From: Burkholderia vietnamiensis LMG 10929 | GTDB taxonomy: Bacteria; Pseudomonadota; Gammaproteobacteria; Burkholderiales; Burkholderiaceae | DNA: 64,000 nt | Assembly (NCBI RefSeq): GCF_000959445.1 | Contig: NZ_CP009631.1 | Coordinates: forward strand, 1,798,001-1,862,000 | Direction of reading: 5' to 3' | Shown: piece by piece, positions 40,672 to 49,601 of the stretch | Position numbering within the stretch: the first letter of the stretch is position 1 | Layout: the number at the start of each line of letters is the position of its first letter | Notes under the pieces: generated by a model | Told to the model about the DNA's origin: nothing | The model's input: only the letters and a program-made list of their open reading frames with translations | Databases searched by the model: none | Program-made: the position numbers and the translations under genes

Positions 40672-40719
40672 CACACCACAACGCGTAGCAAAAAGCAGAA
40701 AAGGAAACGTGGTAGCCAC

Positions 40720-41832
40720 ATGAGGCCGCTATTCGACGACAAGAAATCCGATGCGGTCAACGATCGTCCTTCCATGCCGTCTTCGGCGCCCGTCGCAGTA
40801 TCCGCCGCGGCCGATGCAGTCAACACAGCCAACGTTCTTCGCGTGCCGCCGGCGCATCCGACGGAGCCCGCGCGCCTGATCACCGTCGACGAAATCGATC
40901 AGCTCGGTGCCACGCAGGGCGCGCGCATCGCCGGCTTCTCGCAGCAGATCCTGGCGAGCGTGCGCGCGTCCGACGCCGACCAGTTCGGTGACAAGCTCAA
41001 CGAACTGATCGCGACGGCGAAGGGGCTCGACCCGCGCGGCGCCGACAAGGGCGGCCTCCTCACGCAGGTCACGCGGCTGTTCCGCTCGACGAAGGAGAAG
41101 CTTCTTTCGCAGTACGAGTCGGTGAGCAAGCGCATGGACACGCTCGTCGTCGAGCTCGAACACCACGCACAGCGGCAGAAGGCCGGCATCGACGAGCTCG
41201 AGCGGATGTACAACGACAACTACGCGCTGCATCAGGATCTCGCACAGGCCAAAGCGCACGGCGAAGCGGCGCTTGCGGCGTTGCGCGCGCACGCCGCGGC
41301 AGGCCATCCTGCGGACGACGCGTTCGCCGCGCAACGCCTGCTCGACGTGAAACGCAAGATCGACGCGCTCGAAAGCAAGCTCGACGACCTCGATCGCGCG
41401 ATGCTGATGTCGAAGCAGCTTGCGCCGCAGATCCGGATGGAGCAGGACCAGAAACGCACGCTCACGTCGAAGTTCATGACGATCAAGACCGTGCTGATCC
41501 CGGCATGGACCAATGCCTTCGCGCTCTACCTCGAGCAGCTGAGCACGAAGCGCGCGGCGGCGCTGGCGAACGCGACCTACGACGCGGCCGCCGAGGCGAT
41601 CCGCGCCCAGGCCGACCTGAACCGTCAGAACGCGCAGGAAATCGCGAAGCTGGGCCAGCGTCCGGTGATCTCGACCGACACGTTCGAATACGCGCAGCAA
41701 CAACTGTTCGGCGCATTCGACGACGTCACGCAGATCATCGCCGACGGCAAGCGTCAGCGCGAGCAGGACGCACCGCGCCTGCGCCAGCTCGAACAGGAAC
41801 TGATCACCCGATTCGCTCCGAAGCACAACTGA
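40720..41832 (+). CDS. telA: toxic anion (tellurite) resistance protein TelA
   Basis: A 370-residue protein of the TelA/KlaA family, cytoplasmic, mostly alpha-helical with coiled coils (about 110-230). Signature segments include KLNELIATAKGLD, FRSTKEKLLSQYESVSKRMDTL, MLMSKQLAPQIRMEQDQKRTL and IPAWTNAFALYLEQL. TelA homologues occur in ter clusters linked to tellurite, phage and stress resistance; the biochemical role is not settled. The start MRPLFDDKKSD is chosen because upstream codons are within the leader palindromes. AAGGAAA lies about 15 bases before the ATG. The first residues, RPLFDD, resemble a motif in the fifth gene of this operon. Confidence 0.92.
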   Translation: MRPLFDDKKSDAVNDRPSMPSSAPVAVSAAADAVNTANVLRVPPAHPTEPARLITVDEIDQLGATQGARIAGFSQQILASVRASDADQFGDKLNELIATAKGLDPRGADKGGLLTQVTRLFRSTKEKLLSQYESVSKRMDTLVVELEHHAQRQKAGIDELERMYNDNYALHQDLAQAKAHGEAALAALRAHAAAGHPADDAFAAQRLLDVKRKIDALESKLDDLDRAMLMSKQLAPQIRMEQDQKRTLTSKFMTIKTVLIPAWTNAFALYLEQLSTKRAAALANATYDAAAEAIRAQADLNRQNAQEIAKLGQRPVISTDTFEYAQQQLFGAFDDVTQIIADGKRQREQDAPRLRQLEQELITRFAPKHN

Positions 41833-41843
41833 GAGAACCCCGC

Positions 41844-42581
41844 ATGATTACGCTTGAGAAACGCGCGGCGAAGGTCGCGATCGTCCTCGAAAAACGTCAG
41901 CTGCTGAAGCCGCCCGTCGTGCGCGTCGGCGCCGCGCTCGATATCTCCGGCTCCGCGAAGCCGCTGTACGAATCGGGCGTGATCCAGGAGACGCACGACC
42001 GGATCCTCGGCATTGCGCTGAAGTTCGACGACAACGGCGAAGTCGATACGTGGACCTTCACCGAAGGCTACGACCGCCTGCCGACCGCGACGCCCGACAA
42101 TTACGGCGCGTACATCTCCGACCACGTGCTGAACGCGCGGATCGACAAGTGGGGCGGCACGCAGTACGCGCCGGTGATGAACGACATCGTCGACTTCTTC
42201 TTCAGGGCGCCGGAGCCGAAGCGCGCAGCGAAACGCGGCTTCCTGAGCCGGCTGTTCGGCGCCGCAGAGGAGGCGGCGCCGGCCGCGTCGACGCCCGCGA
42301 ACGGACACCTGCCCGCATGGGTGCTGTTCGTCACCGACGGCCAGAACCCGAAGAACGACCGCAAGCGCGTACGTCAGCTGCTGGCCGAATCGCAGCACTT
42401 CCCGCTGTACTGGTCGCTCATCGGCGTCGGCGATCCAAGCGAATTCGACTTTCTCGCGGAAGTCGCCGATGACATGCCGAACGTCGGCTTCCTGCATCTC
42501 GAATCGCTCGACGTCAGCGACGAACAGATCTACGAGCAACTGATCACGCAGGAGTTCTGCGACTGGGTGCGCGCGAAGTAA
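41844..42581 (+). CDS. VWA-domain protein of ter operon (TerF/TerY-like)
   Basis: A 245-residue cytoplasmic von Willebrand factor A domain. The MIDAS metal site is intact: DISGS (Asp33, Ser35, Ser37), with GGTQYAPVMNDIVDFF and VTDGQNP further on as the Thr and Asp elements. A Lys/Ala-rich insert (about 113-150, EPKRAAKRGFLSRLFGAAEE) interrupts the domain before VTDGQ. VWA proteins in ter systems are thought to assemble TerD-family and membrane partners into a metal-sensing complex. It starts 11 bases after telA. Confidence 0.9.
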   Translation: MITLEKRAAKVAIVLEKRQLLKPPVVRVGAALDISGSAKPLYESGVIQETHDRILGIALKFDDNGEVDTWTFTEGYDRLPTATPDNYGAYISDHVLNARIDKWGGTQYAPVMNDIVDFFFRAPEPKRAAKRGFLSRLFGAAEEAAPAASTPANGHLPAWVLFVTDGQNPKNDRKRVRQLLAESQHFPLYWSLIGVGDPSEFDFLAEVADDMPNVGFLHLESLDVSDEQIYEQLITQEFCDWVRAK

Positions 42582-42625
42582 GCGCGACCCGCCCGCCCAT
42601 TTTTCCCCAACCCGATTACTCCATC

Positions 42626-43642
42626 ATGTTGAAAGACTTCAAGATTCCGCTGGCCCTTACGGTGCTCGCACTGGTCGCCGCTTATCTGCTCGGCGGCGTG
42701 AAGGACATGCTGATCGTCGCCGTGCTGTCGGTGCTCGAAATCTCGCTGTCGCTCGACAACGCGGTCGTCAATGCATCGGTCCTCAAGAACTGGTCGGAGA
42801 AGTGGCGCAACCGCTTCATGGTGTTCGGCCTGCCGGTCGCGGTGTTCGGCATGCGGCTCGTGTTCCCGCTGCTGATCGTCGCGGTGATCGGCCATATCGG
42901 CCTGCTCGACGCACTGACGCTCGCGATCGAAGCGCCGGAGAAGTACGCGGCGGTGCTGACGTCCGCGCATCACGAGGTGTCGGCGTTCGGCGGCGCGTTC
43001 CTGCTGATGGTGTTCTTCAAGTTCATGCTCGACAAGGAGAAGGACGAACACTGGATCGGCTTCCTCGAAGGCCCGATGCGTCATCTCGGCCGCATCACGG
43101 CGCTCGAAGTGGCGCTGACGCTCGCGATCGTGATCGTCGCGTCGTTCTACGTGCCCGCGGCCGAGCAGGTCAGCTTCCTGCTCGCCGGCGCGTTCGGCGT
43201 GATCGGCTTCGTGATCGCGCATGGCGTGGGCGACCTGGTCGGGGGCGAGGATACGGGCACGCGCGTGGTGCGCGAAGGCGTCGCGGGCTTCATGTATCTC
43301 GAAGTGCTCGACTCGTCGTTCAGCTTCGACGGCGTGATCGGCGCCTTCGCGCTGTCGAACAACATCTTCCTGATCGCGCTGGGCCTCGGCGTCGGCGCGG
43401 CCTACATCCGCGAGATGACGCTCGTGCTGCTCAAGAAGGGCACGCTCGCGCAGTACCGCTATCTCGAGCACGGCGCGTTCTGGGCGATCGGCGCGCTCGC
43501 GACGATCATGTTCGTCGGCGTGAAGCTCGACGTGCCCGAGGTCGTCACCGGGCTGATCGGCGCGGCGACGATCGCAGCGGCGGTGGGGTCGTCGATCGTC
43601 GTGCAACGCAAGGAAGACCGGGCCGCCGTCGTGGGCGAGTGA
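42626..43642 (+). CDS. TerC-like DUF475 membrane protein
   Basis: A 338-residue inner-membrane protein with seven to nine helices, DUF475 branch of the TerC/LysE-like superfamily. The intramembrane acidic motifs are VLEISLSLDNAVVNA (Glu38, Asp44) and EVLDSSFSFDGVIGAFALSNN, which together make the expected metal or ion site. TerC proteins are known to help export manganese and load exported metalloenzymes. It sits between the VWA gene and terD, as in other ter operons. Confidence 0.92.
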   Translation: MLKDFKIPLALTVLALVAAYLLGGVKDMLIVAVLSVLEISLSLDNAVVNASVLKNWSEKWRNRFMVFGLPVAVFGMRLVFPLLIVAVIGHIGLLDALTLAIEAPEKYAAVLTSAHHEVSAFGGAFLLMVFFKFMLDKEKDEHWIGFLEGPMRHLGRITALEVALTLAIVIVASFYVPAAEQVSFLLAGAFGVIGFVIAHGVGDLVGGEDTGTRVVREGVAGFMYLEVLDSSFSFDGVIGAFALSNNIFLIALGLGVGAAYIREMTLVLLKKGTLAQYRYLEHGAFWAIGALATIMFVGVKLDVPEVVTGLIGAATIAAAVGSSIVVQRKEDRAAVVGE

Positions 43643-43734
43643 GCGCGCGGCGCGCAAGCGATCAAACGAAGGGCCGCGCGGTGCGGCCCGGCATTGCCGC
43701 CGGCGCAACGGCGGTTCCAGCAGAAGAGGTTCAG

Positions 43735-44391
43735 ATGATCAATTTGTCGAAAGGCGGTCGCGTCAACCTGTCGAAGGAAGCGCCCGGCACGCAGAAATTC
43801 CGCATCGGTCTCGGTTGGGACGCGAACGGGACGGACACGGGCACGGACTTCGATCTCGACGTGTCGGTGTTTCTTTGCAAGTACGACGCGCAGAGCAATC
43901 CGAAGCTGATCTCGGATCAGCACTTCGTGTTCTACAACAGCGAGGTGCGCACGATGGATCGCAACGAAACGTTCATCCAGCCCGGTGACGACTTTCCGAA
44001 GCGCGGGATGCCGGCGTCGAAGTGTCTGGGCGTCGTGCACAGCGGCGACAACCGCACGGGCAGCGGCGACGGCGACGACGAAGTGATCTTCATCGACATG
44101 ACGAAGCTGGCGGCCGACATCGACGAGATCTCGGTGATCGTGACGATCGATCAGGCTGAAGCGCGCCGCCAGAATTTCGGCCAGGTGCGTAACAGCTACA
44201 TCCAGATCGCCGACGAAGTGTCCGGCGCGGTGATCGCGAAGTACGCGCTCGAGGAAGACTTCTCGATGGAGACGTCGGTCCAGGTCGGCAGCTTCTATCG
44301 TCGCGATGGCCAGTTCATGTTCAAGGCGGTCGGCGCGGGCTACAACCGCGGGCTCGGCGACTTCGTGCGTGCATACGGCGGCGCCGTCTGA
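43735..44391 (+). CDS. terD: TerD-family calcium-binding stress protein
   Basis: A 218-residue TerD-domain protein, slightly longer than TerD of plasmids because of a charged loop. It starts MINLSKGGRVNLSKEAPG, the family hallmark. Acidic calcium-binding segments are visible: GWDANGTDTGTDFDLDVSVF and HSGDNRTGSGDGDDEVIFIDM. AGAAGAGG lies before the ATG. TerD proteins bind calcium and act with TerC and VWA partners in resistance to tellurite, phage and colicins. Confidence 0.94.
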   Translation: MINLSKGGRVNLSKEAPGTQKFRIGLGWDANGTDTGTDFDLDVSVFLCKYDAQSNPKLISDQHFVFYNSEVRTMDRNETFIQPGDDFPKRGMPASKCLGVVHSGDNRTGSGDGDDEVIFIDMTKLAADIDEISVIVTIDQAEARRQNFGQVRNSYIQIADEVSGAVIAKYALEEDFSMETSVQVGSFYRRDGQFMFKAVGAGYNRGLGDFVRAYGGAV

Positions 44392-44436
44392 CCGGCGGCC
44401 GCGCCAGGCGAACCGCCGCGGGGCAGGACACATGCG

Positions 44437-45303
44437 ATGACGAAGCCGTCCGACGGGCCGAAGCCGCTCGAATTCGACACGACGTCCGTGCGCACGGTCG
44501 GGCGACCGCTGTTCGACCCGCCGCCCGCCGCGGGCGCGTCGGGCGAACGCGCGCCCGCGCGGCCCGTGCCGCAAGCGCTCGAGTTCGGGCCGGTGCCCCA
44601 GCGTGCGCCGCGCGCGGCGCCCGTCGATGCGCCCGGCCGCGCGCTGTTCGGCGGATCGAATCACCCGCAGCTCGACGCGTGCTTTCGCGCGGCGCAGGCG
44701 CGCTTCCCGAATCTTTATCCCGATTGCGCGCCGCGCATCGAGCGGCACATCCGGCAACTGGTGCCGCTCAAGCTCACGACGGTCGCGACGATCGGCGACA
44801 CCGCGCTCGAGACGGCCGGCAACCTCGTCGAGGCCGTCGCCGCGACGACCCGCGAGTTCAACGCGCTCGGCGCGGCCGACATGATGGCCGGCATGCTCGC
44901 GCAGGCGACGCGCAAGGCGGGCAGGTTCGAGCGCTGGTTCGGCGCGGCGTCCGCGGAGGTCGACTACCGCGCGGCGCTCGGCGCGCTCAAGCATTCGCTC
45001 GGCTTCTTTCCGCGCCGCACCGAAGAACTCGCGGCGAAGGTTCGTCACGCGGAGGAGCATCTCGTGATCGTGCTCGCCGCGTTGAGCGCAGTCGCGGACG
45101 TCGTGCGCGCGCCGGATGACGCGGGCGTCGAACGCACGCTGCACGATCGCCGCAACATCGTCGCGCAGGCGGTTCGGCAGATCGGGATGCAACCGGCGCA
45201 GCTGCGCGCGCTCGACGAACGCGTGACCGATCTGTTGTCGCGCGCGGATCATCTGATGAACGTCGTGTTGCCGGCGGCGCTGGCGGCGCGGCCGCAGCGC
45301 TGA
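44437..45303 (+). CDS. fifth gene of the ter operon, unknown function
   Basis: A 288-residue protein I do not recognise. The first about 75 residues are Pro/Ala/Arg-rich and look disordered; they hold two related short motifs, PLEFDTTSVRTVGRPLFDP (10-28) and ALEFGPVPQ ... GRALFGG, that share LEF and GR-x-LF. The rest is a predicted helical domain (about 75-285) with KLTTVATIGDTALETAGNL, MMAGMLAQATRKAGRFERWFG and SRADHLMNVVLPAAL. It lies 45 bases after terD on the same strand and has no terminator before it, so it is operonic. TelA begins with a similar RPLFDD, hinting at a common partner. Confidence 0.8.
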   Translation: MTKPSDGPKPLEFDTTSVRTVGRPLFDPPPAAGASGERAPARPVPQALEFGPVPQRAPRAAPVDAPGRALFGGSNHPQLDACFRAAQARFPNLYPDCAPRIERHIRQLVPLKLTTVATIGDTALETAGNLVEAVAATTREFNALGAADMMAGMLAQATRKAGRFERWFGAASAEVDYRAALGALKHSLGFFPRRTEELAAKVRHAEEHLVIVLAALSAVADVVRAPDDAGVERTLHDRRNIVAQAVRQIGMQPAQLRALDERVTDLLSRADHLMNVVLPAALAARPQR

Positions 45304-45488
45304 GCGGGGGCGGTGAGAGCGGCGGATACAACGGCAGCACCGATCACAACGCCGGGTGACACAAGCAACGCCATCGACGCCAGCAGCGCCCCCACCATGC
45401 CCGCATGCTCCACCCCACGCGATCCGGTTTCACGTGTCTTGCCTAGAGTCTGCTATCTTCCCCGGCATTTCATCGCTTTCCCGTTGCC

Positions 45489-46109
45489 ATGACCGACCGC
45501 ATCGTCGCCGCATTCGATTTCGACGGCACCATCACGACCTCCGATAGCTTCCGTCATTTCGTTCGCTACGCGGTCGGCACGCGGCGATTCGCGTGGGCCG
45601 GCCTGCGCGCGCTGCCGTGGATCGTCGCGATGAAAGCGGGGCTGCTGTCGCGCGGCGACGCGAAGGCGAAGTTCGCATGGTTCGCGCTCGGACCGGCCGG
45701 CGAAGCCGCGCTCGACGCCCTCGCGTGCAGCTTCGTCGACGACTATCTGCCGCAGCTCGTGCGCGCCGACATGCTCGAGCGCGTGCGCGAGCATCACGCG
45801 CGCGGTCACGAGGTCGTGCTGGTGAGCGCATCGCCGTCGCTGTATCTCGAGAAGTGGGCGAAGACGGCCGGCATCGATACGGTGCTCGCCACGCGCCTTG
45901 CCTTCGAGCGCGGCAGGTTCACGGGCCGGCTCGCGGGCGAGAACTGCTGGGGTCCGCAGAAGGTCGTGCGACTGCGCGGCTGGTGGGGGAACCGGCCGCC
46001 CGCCACGCTGTTCGCGTACGGCGACAGCCGCGGCGACAAGGAAATGGCCGAACTCGCGAACCACGCATGGATCCGCGGACAAGGCCCGCTGCCGCCCATC
46101 GCCGAATGA
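45489..46109 (+). CDS. HAD-superfamily phosphatase, subfamily IB
   Basis: A 206-residue haloacid dehalogenase-fold hydrolase of the SerB-like IB group. Motif I is FDFDGTIT (nucleophile Asp10, acid/base Asp12), motif II is VLVSASPSLYLEKWA, motif III/IV is YGDSRGDKEMAELA. The relatives dephosphorylate phospholipid head groups, phosphoserine or phosphohistidinol; substrate unknown. It is followed 21 bases later by the convergent stop of a desaturase gene. A 185-base gap separates it from the ter operon. Confidence 0.92.
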   Translation: MTDRIVAAFDFDGTITTSDSFRHFVRYAVGTRRFAWAGLRALPWIVAMKAGLLSRGDAKAKFAWFALGPAGEAALDALACSFVDDYLPQLVRADMLERVREHHARGHEVVLVSASPSLYLEKWAKTAGIDTVLATRLAFERGRFTGRLAGENCWGPQKVVRLRGWWGNRPPATLFAYGDSRGDKEMAELANHAWIRGQGPLPPIAE

Positions 46110-46130
46110 CGCGATCGGCGCATGCCGTGC

Positions 46131-47243
46131 TCACGCGTCTTGCTGCAAGTGCGGCGCGCCGCCGGCCGGACCGCGGCGCGCACCCCATCGGTTCGCACGC
46201 TTGAACGTCCCGACGTCGTTGAAGCGCACGCCGACGTCACGCAGCGCCGCGTGTGCGGTGCGCGAGGTCAGCTGCCGGATATAGAACGGATCGCGCACCA
46301 CGAAGTGATGGATCGCGTGCGTGCTGCCGAAATTGCAGCAGAACAGCTGAAACGGCAGCATCCACCACGGGTTGAGCACCTGGGTCTGCTGGATCACGTT
46401 ACGCGGATCGATGTCGCCGAAATAATGCATGTTCGAGCTGACGAAGTTGATGCAGAAGCTGCGCACGAAGTTCGGCGCCAGCCACACGACCGCGACGAAA
46501 TCGACGACGTGCATCGCGCGCGCGATGACGACCGGCACGCTCGCCGCGTAGCCGAACGCATGCAGCACGAACGACCCGGCGTGGTAGACGATGAACGCAT
46601 GCCACAGCGCGTAGTACAGGTGTCCGAGCGGCATGTACGACGACACCTGCTCGACGCGCAATTGCGCGCGCTCCGCCGCGTCGCGCACCGGTTGCGCGGC
46701 CACGTACCGGCGGACCTTGCGGCGCATCGCCTGCGGCCGCAGCACGACGGCGAGCATTCCGTCCGCGAGCATCAGCAGCCGCTTGATACCCCACGGCTCG
46801 CCGTTGGTGATGCCGAATTCCTCGAGATCCGATTCGCCGCCCGACACCTTGTGATGATGCAGGTGCATGCGGCGGCGCGTCCACGGGTTGATCGTGCCCG
46901 GCCGGGCGAGCCAGCAGAGCGCCATCATCAGGTGATGGGCCCACGGCGTCTTCTTGAAGTACATCAGATGGATCAGGTCGTGTTCGAGCTCGTGAATCAG
47001 CGACGTGACGAACGCGACGGCCGGCACCGCGACGTACCACGCGATCGCGCCGCGCGCGTACAGCCACGCGATCGCGAGCATCGCAGCGACCGATACGGCC
47101 ATCACGGTCGCACCCACGAGGCTCTGCTGGTCGAGCAACGGAAAGCGCGCGCGCAGCGCGTCGCTCGCCGCATTGACCTCGCGGCGCACGTACGCGACCT
47201 TGTCCGCGTCGTCGCGAAAAACGGGTGGTGCGGGTTGGCTCAT
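46131..47243 (-). CDS. membrane fatty acid desaturase
   Basis: A 370-residue integral membrane di-iron enzyme. The three histidine boxes are present: HELEHDLIH, MHLHHHK and HAIHHF, which bind the two iron atoms. Four hydrophobic helices in two pairs (about 38-78 and 175-225) fit the desaturase/hydroxylase topology. The start MSQPAPPVFRDDADK is used; 62 in-frame codons upstream lack resemblance to the family. Substrate (acyl lipid, or sphingolipid or carotenoid-type) cannot be read. It diverges from the AraC-type regulator gene, which may control it. Confidence 0.9.
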   Translation of the reverse strand: MSQPAPPVFRDDADKVAYVRREVNAASDALRARFPLLDQQSLVGATVMAVSVAAMLAIAWLYARGAIAWYVAVPAVAFVTSLIHELEHDLIHLMYFKKTPWAHHLMMALCWLARPGTINPWTRRRMHLHHHKVSGGESDLEEFGITNGEPWGIKRLLMLADGMLAVVLRPQAMRRKVRRYVAAQPVRDAAERAQLRVEQVSSYMPLGHLYYALWHAFIVYHAGSFVLHAFGYAASVPVVIARAMHVVDFVAVVWLAPNFVRSFCINFVSSNMHYFGDIDPRNVIQQTQVLNPWWMLPFQLFCCNFGSTHAIHHFVVRDPFYIRQLTSRTAHAALRDVGVRFNDVGTFKRANRWGARRGPAGGAPHLQQDA

Positions 47244-47476
47244 CGACCGGAATCCATGTGGAAAAAGTGAGGCGCAATGCCGATCCCGGCAGGATAGGCC
47301 GCACGAGCCGCGCGCGCGAGGGCCGCCGGTGCCAATTGCGGTGTCATTTCGGGCCATCGCGTGCGGGGCGCCGGCCATTGCCGCAGGCAGCAGGCAGCAC
47401 GCCCTAGAGGCGCGCCGCGGTGTCATCACGGGCCGCCGACGCTACAATCCGCCGAAACCGCCCGGGAGTCCGCCGC

Positions 47477-48514
47477 ATGGCCCAGTCAGTCCCGGATGCC
47501 GCGCGCCAGCTGCACAAGGCGACGGTGTCCTCCGCGTATGCGCTGTTCATGCTGATGCTGGCGGAGGAGCGCGGCATCGACGGCGATCGCATCCTCGCCG
47601 GCTCGGGCGTCGAGCGTGAGCGGCTCGCGCAACCCGACGCGCGCATCACGCCGTTGCAGCAGGCGGCGATCGTGTTCAACCTGCTCGACGCGACGAACGA
47701 CCCGTCGATCGCGATCGAGATCGGCCTGCGCAGCAGTCTGACCAAAGCCGGCTTGATCGGCTTCGGGCTGATGAGCTGCGCAACGCTCGGCGAGGCCATC
47801 GCGCTCGGGATCCGCTATCTGCCGACCCGTGTGCCATTCTTTTCGGTGCGGCTCGTGCAGCTCGACGGGACGGTCGACATCGACGTGTACGACGCGTTTC
47901 CGCTCGGCCGGCTGCGTCAGTTCGCGGTCGAGAATTTCCTCGTCGAGACGGCGATGCTGTTCAACTCGCTGCTCGATCCGGCGCCGGCGCGCACGTGGCA
48001 GTCGCGCGCGGAGCTGCATTTCGAATGGCCGGAGCCGCCGTGGTTCGAGCGCTACCGGGCGCGGTTGCCGCGCTGCCATTTCGATGCGAGCGTGAATCGC
48101 ATCCGCTGCGACGCCGCGCTGCTCGACGAGCCGATCGGCACGGCGAACGCGCAGACCGCGCAGATGATCGTGCAGCAATGCGACGCGGAGCTCGCGCGGC
48201 TCGGCTATGCGGAAAGCATCGTCGAGCGCGTGCGCAACCTGCTGATCTGCGGCGCGCACGGCTATCCGTCGGTGGACGACGTCGCGCGCGAGCTGCATGT
48301 GTCGACGCGCACGTTGAAGCGCAAGCTCGCGGAATTCGGCGCAACCTATTCGGCGCTGCTCGACGAAATCCGGCTGCGCGACGCGCTGCGGCTGCTCGAG
48401 GGCACGCAATTGCCGGTCGACGAGATCGCGGCGCGGGTCGGCTACACCGACCGCGCGAATTTCACGCGCGCGTTCAAGCGTTGGACCGGCGTGGCCCCAA
48501 GCGCGCGGCGCTGA
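47477..48514 (+). CDS. AraC-family regulator with N-terminal ligand domain (OruR/ArgR type)
   Basis: A 345-residue activator. An N-terminal arabinose-binding-like domain (PF12625, about 20-200, with GLRSSLTKAGLIGFGLMSCATLGEAI) precedes the C-terminal double HTH (about 250-345, VDDVARELHVSTRTLKRKLAEFG and LPVDEIAARVGYTDRANFTRAFKRWTG). The start ATG of MAQSVPDAARQLHK is used; 19 extra in-frame codons lie upstream. Divergent from the desaturase gene with 233 bases between starts, so the desaturase is a candidate target. Confidence 0.92.
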   Translation: MAQSVPDAARQLHKATVSSAYALFMLMLAEERGIDGDRILAGSGVERERLAQPDARITPLQQAAIVFNLLDATNDPSIAIEIGLRSSLTKAGLIGFGLMSCATLGEAIALGIRYLPTRVPFFSVRLVQLDGTVDIDVYDAFPLGRLRQFAVENFLVETAMLFNSLLDPAPARTWQSRAELHFEWPEPPWFERYRARLPRCHFDASVNRIRCDAALLDEPIGTANAQTAQMIVQQCDAELARLGYAESIVERVRNLLICGAHGYPSVDDVARELHVSTRTLKRKLAEFGATYSALLDEIRLRDALRLLEGTQLPVDEIAARVGYTDRANFTRAFKRWTGVAPSARR

Positions 48515-48551
48515 TCGCGCCGGCGGCGCGGCCCGTCGGCGGTCCGATCGT

Positions 48552-49601
48552 TCAAATCATCGCGATCCAGTTCGCACCGCGTCCGCCCGCCACGCGTGCA
48601 TGCGGCGTGAGCGTGCCGTCGTCCGGCGCGATCGCGTACACCGACACGTATTCCGACAGCTCGCCGCACGCGACGAGCCAGCGTCCCGACGGATCGATCG
48701 CGAAGCCGCGCGGCTGCGTTTCGGTGGGCGTCGCATGCGCGGGCGCGTACGTGCCGTCGGGCGTACGGCGATAGCACAGCAACTGGCTCGACGTCCGCTC
48801 GCTGACATAGGCGAACCGTTCGTCGGGCGTCAGGTGCAGATCCGCCGCCCATACGGACGGCACGGCGGGCGCCGGCGGACGCGCATGGCCGTGCGCGAGC
48901 CCCGCGACGGCCGGGTGATGGGCGCTGACCTGCGCGTCGCCGAGGCGGCCGCTCGCCGCGTCGCGCGTGAAGGTCGCGAGCGTCGCCTGGAATTCGCTGA
49001 CCGCGACGAGTGCATGGCCGTCGCGCGCGAAGTGCAGGTGACGCGGCCCGAAGCCGCCCGGCACGCGGGTTTCGCCGTGTTCGAGCACACGCAGGCCGTC
49101 GGCATCCTCGACCAGCGCGAACGTGAAGATCCGGTCCGAACCGAGCGAGCTGACGTAGGCGAAACGATTGTCCGGCGACACGACGACCGCATGCGCTTTC
49201 GCGAGGTCGGTCACGACCTGCAGCGGCGTGCCGTCGCCGTCGCGCACGCGCGCGGCGTCGTAGACGCTCAACGAGCTGCCGCCGTACGACGCGCCGAGCA
49301 GCCAGCGGCCGCTGCGGTCGAGCGACAGATAGGCATGGCTCGCGTCGATCGCGGTCGCGCCGACGCGCGCGAATGCGCCGCTCGCCGGCGCGATGCGGAA
49401 CGCGACGATGGCCGGTTGCTCGCCGCGGGCCGCGACGTACAGACGCGCGCGATCGGGCTGCACGGCGATCGGCATCACGGCGTCGCCGGCCGGGTAGCGG
49501 GCGAGCGGCGCCAACGCACCGTCGGACGCGAGCGAGAAGGTGGCGAGCTCGCCGTCGGCGGCATTCGACACGACGACGGTCAGGCGGTCAGTGTTCGGCA
49601 T
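48552..49601 (-). CDS. lactonase-type seven-bladed beta-propeller (6-phosphogluconolactonase family)
   Basis: A 349-residue protein of the PF10282 lactonase family (YbhE/Pgl type). Repeated blade motifs such as PDNRFAYVSSLGSDRIFTFAL, PDERFAYVSERTSSQLLCY and PSGRWLVACGELSEYVSVY recur about every 45-50 residues, and GGFGPRHLHFARDG holds catalytic-site Arg/His. It probably hydrolyses 6-phosphogluconolactone or a related sugar lactone. No signal peptide. It is convergent with the AraC gene, with 37 bases between stops. Confidence 0.9.
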   Translation of the reverse strand: MPNTDRLTVVVSNAADGELATFSLASDGALAPLARYPAGDAVMPIAVQPDRARLYVAARGEQPAIVAFRIAPASGAFARVGATAIDASHAYLSLDRSGRWLLGASYGGSSLSVYDAARVRDGDGTPLQVVTDLAKAHAVVVSPDNRFAYVSSLGSDRIFTFALVEDADGLRVLEHGETRVPGGFGPRHLHFARDGHALVAVSEFQATLATFTRDAASGRLGDAQVSAHHPAVAGLAHGHARPPAPAVPSVWAADLHLTPDERFAYVSERTSSQLLCYRRTPDGTYAPAHATPTETQPRGFAIDPSGRWLVACGELSEYVSVYAIAPDDGTLTPHARVAGGRGANWIAMI

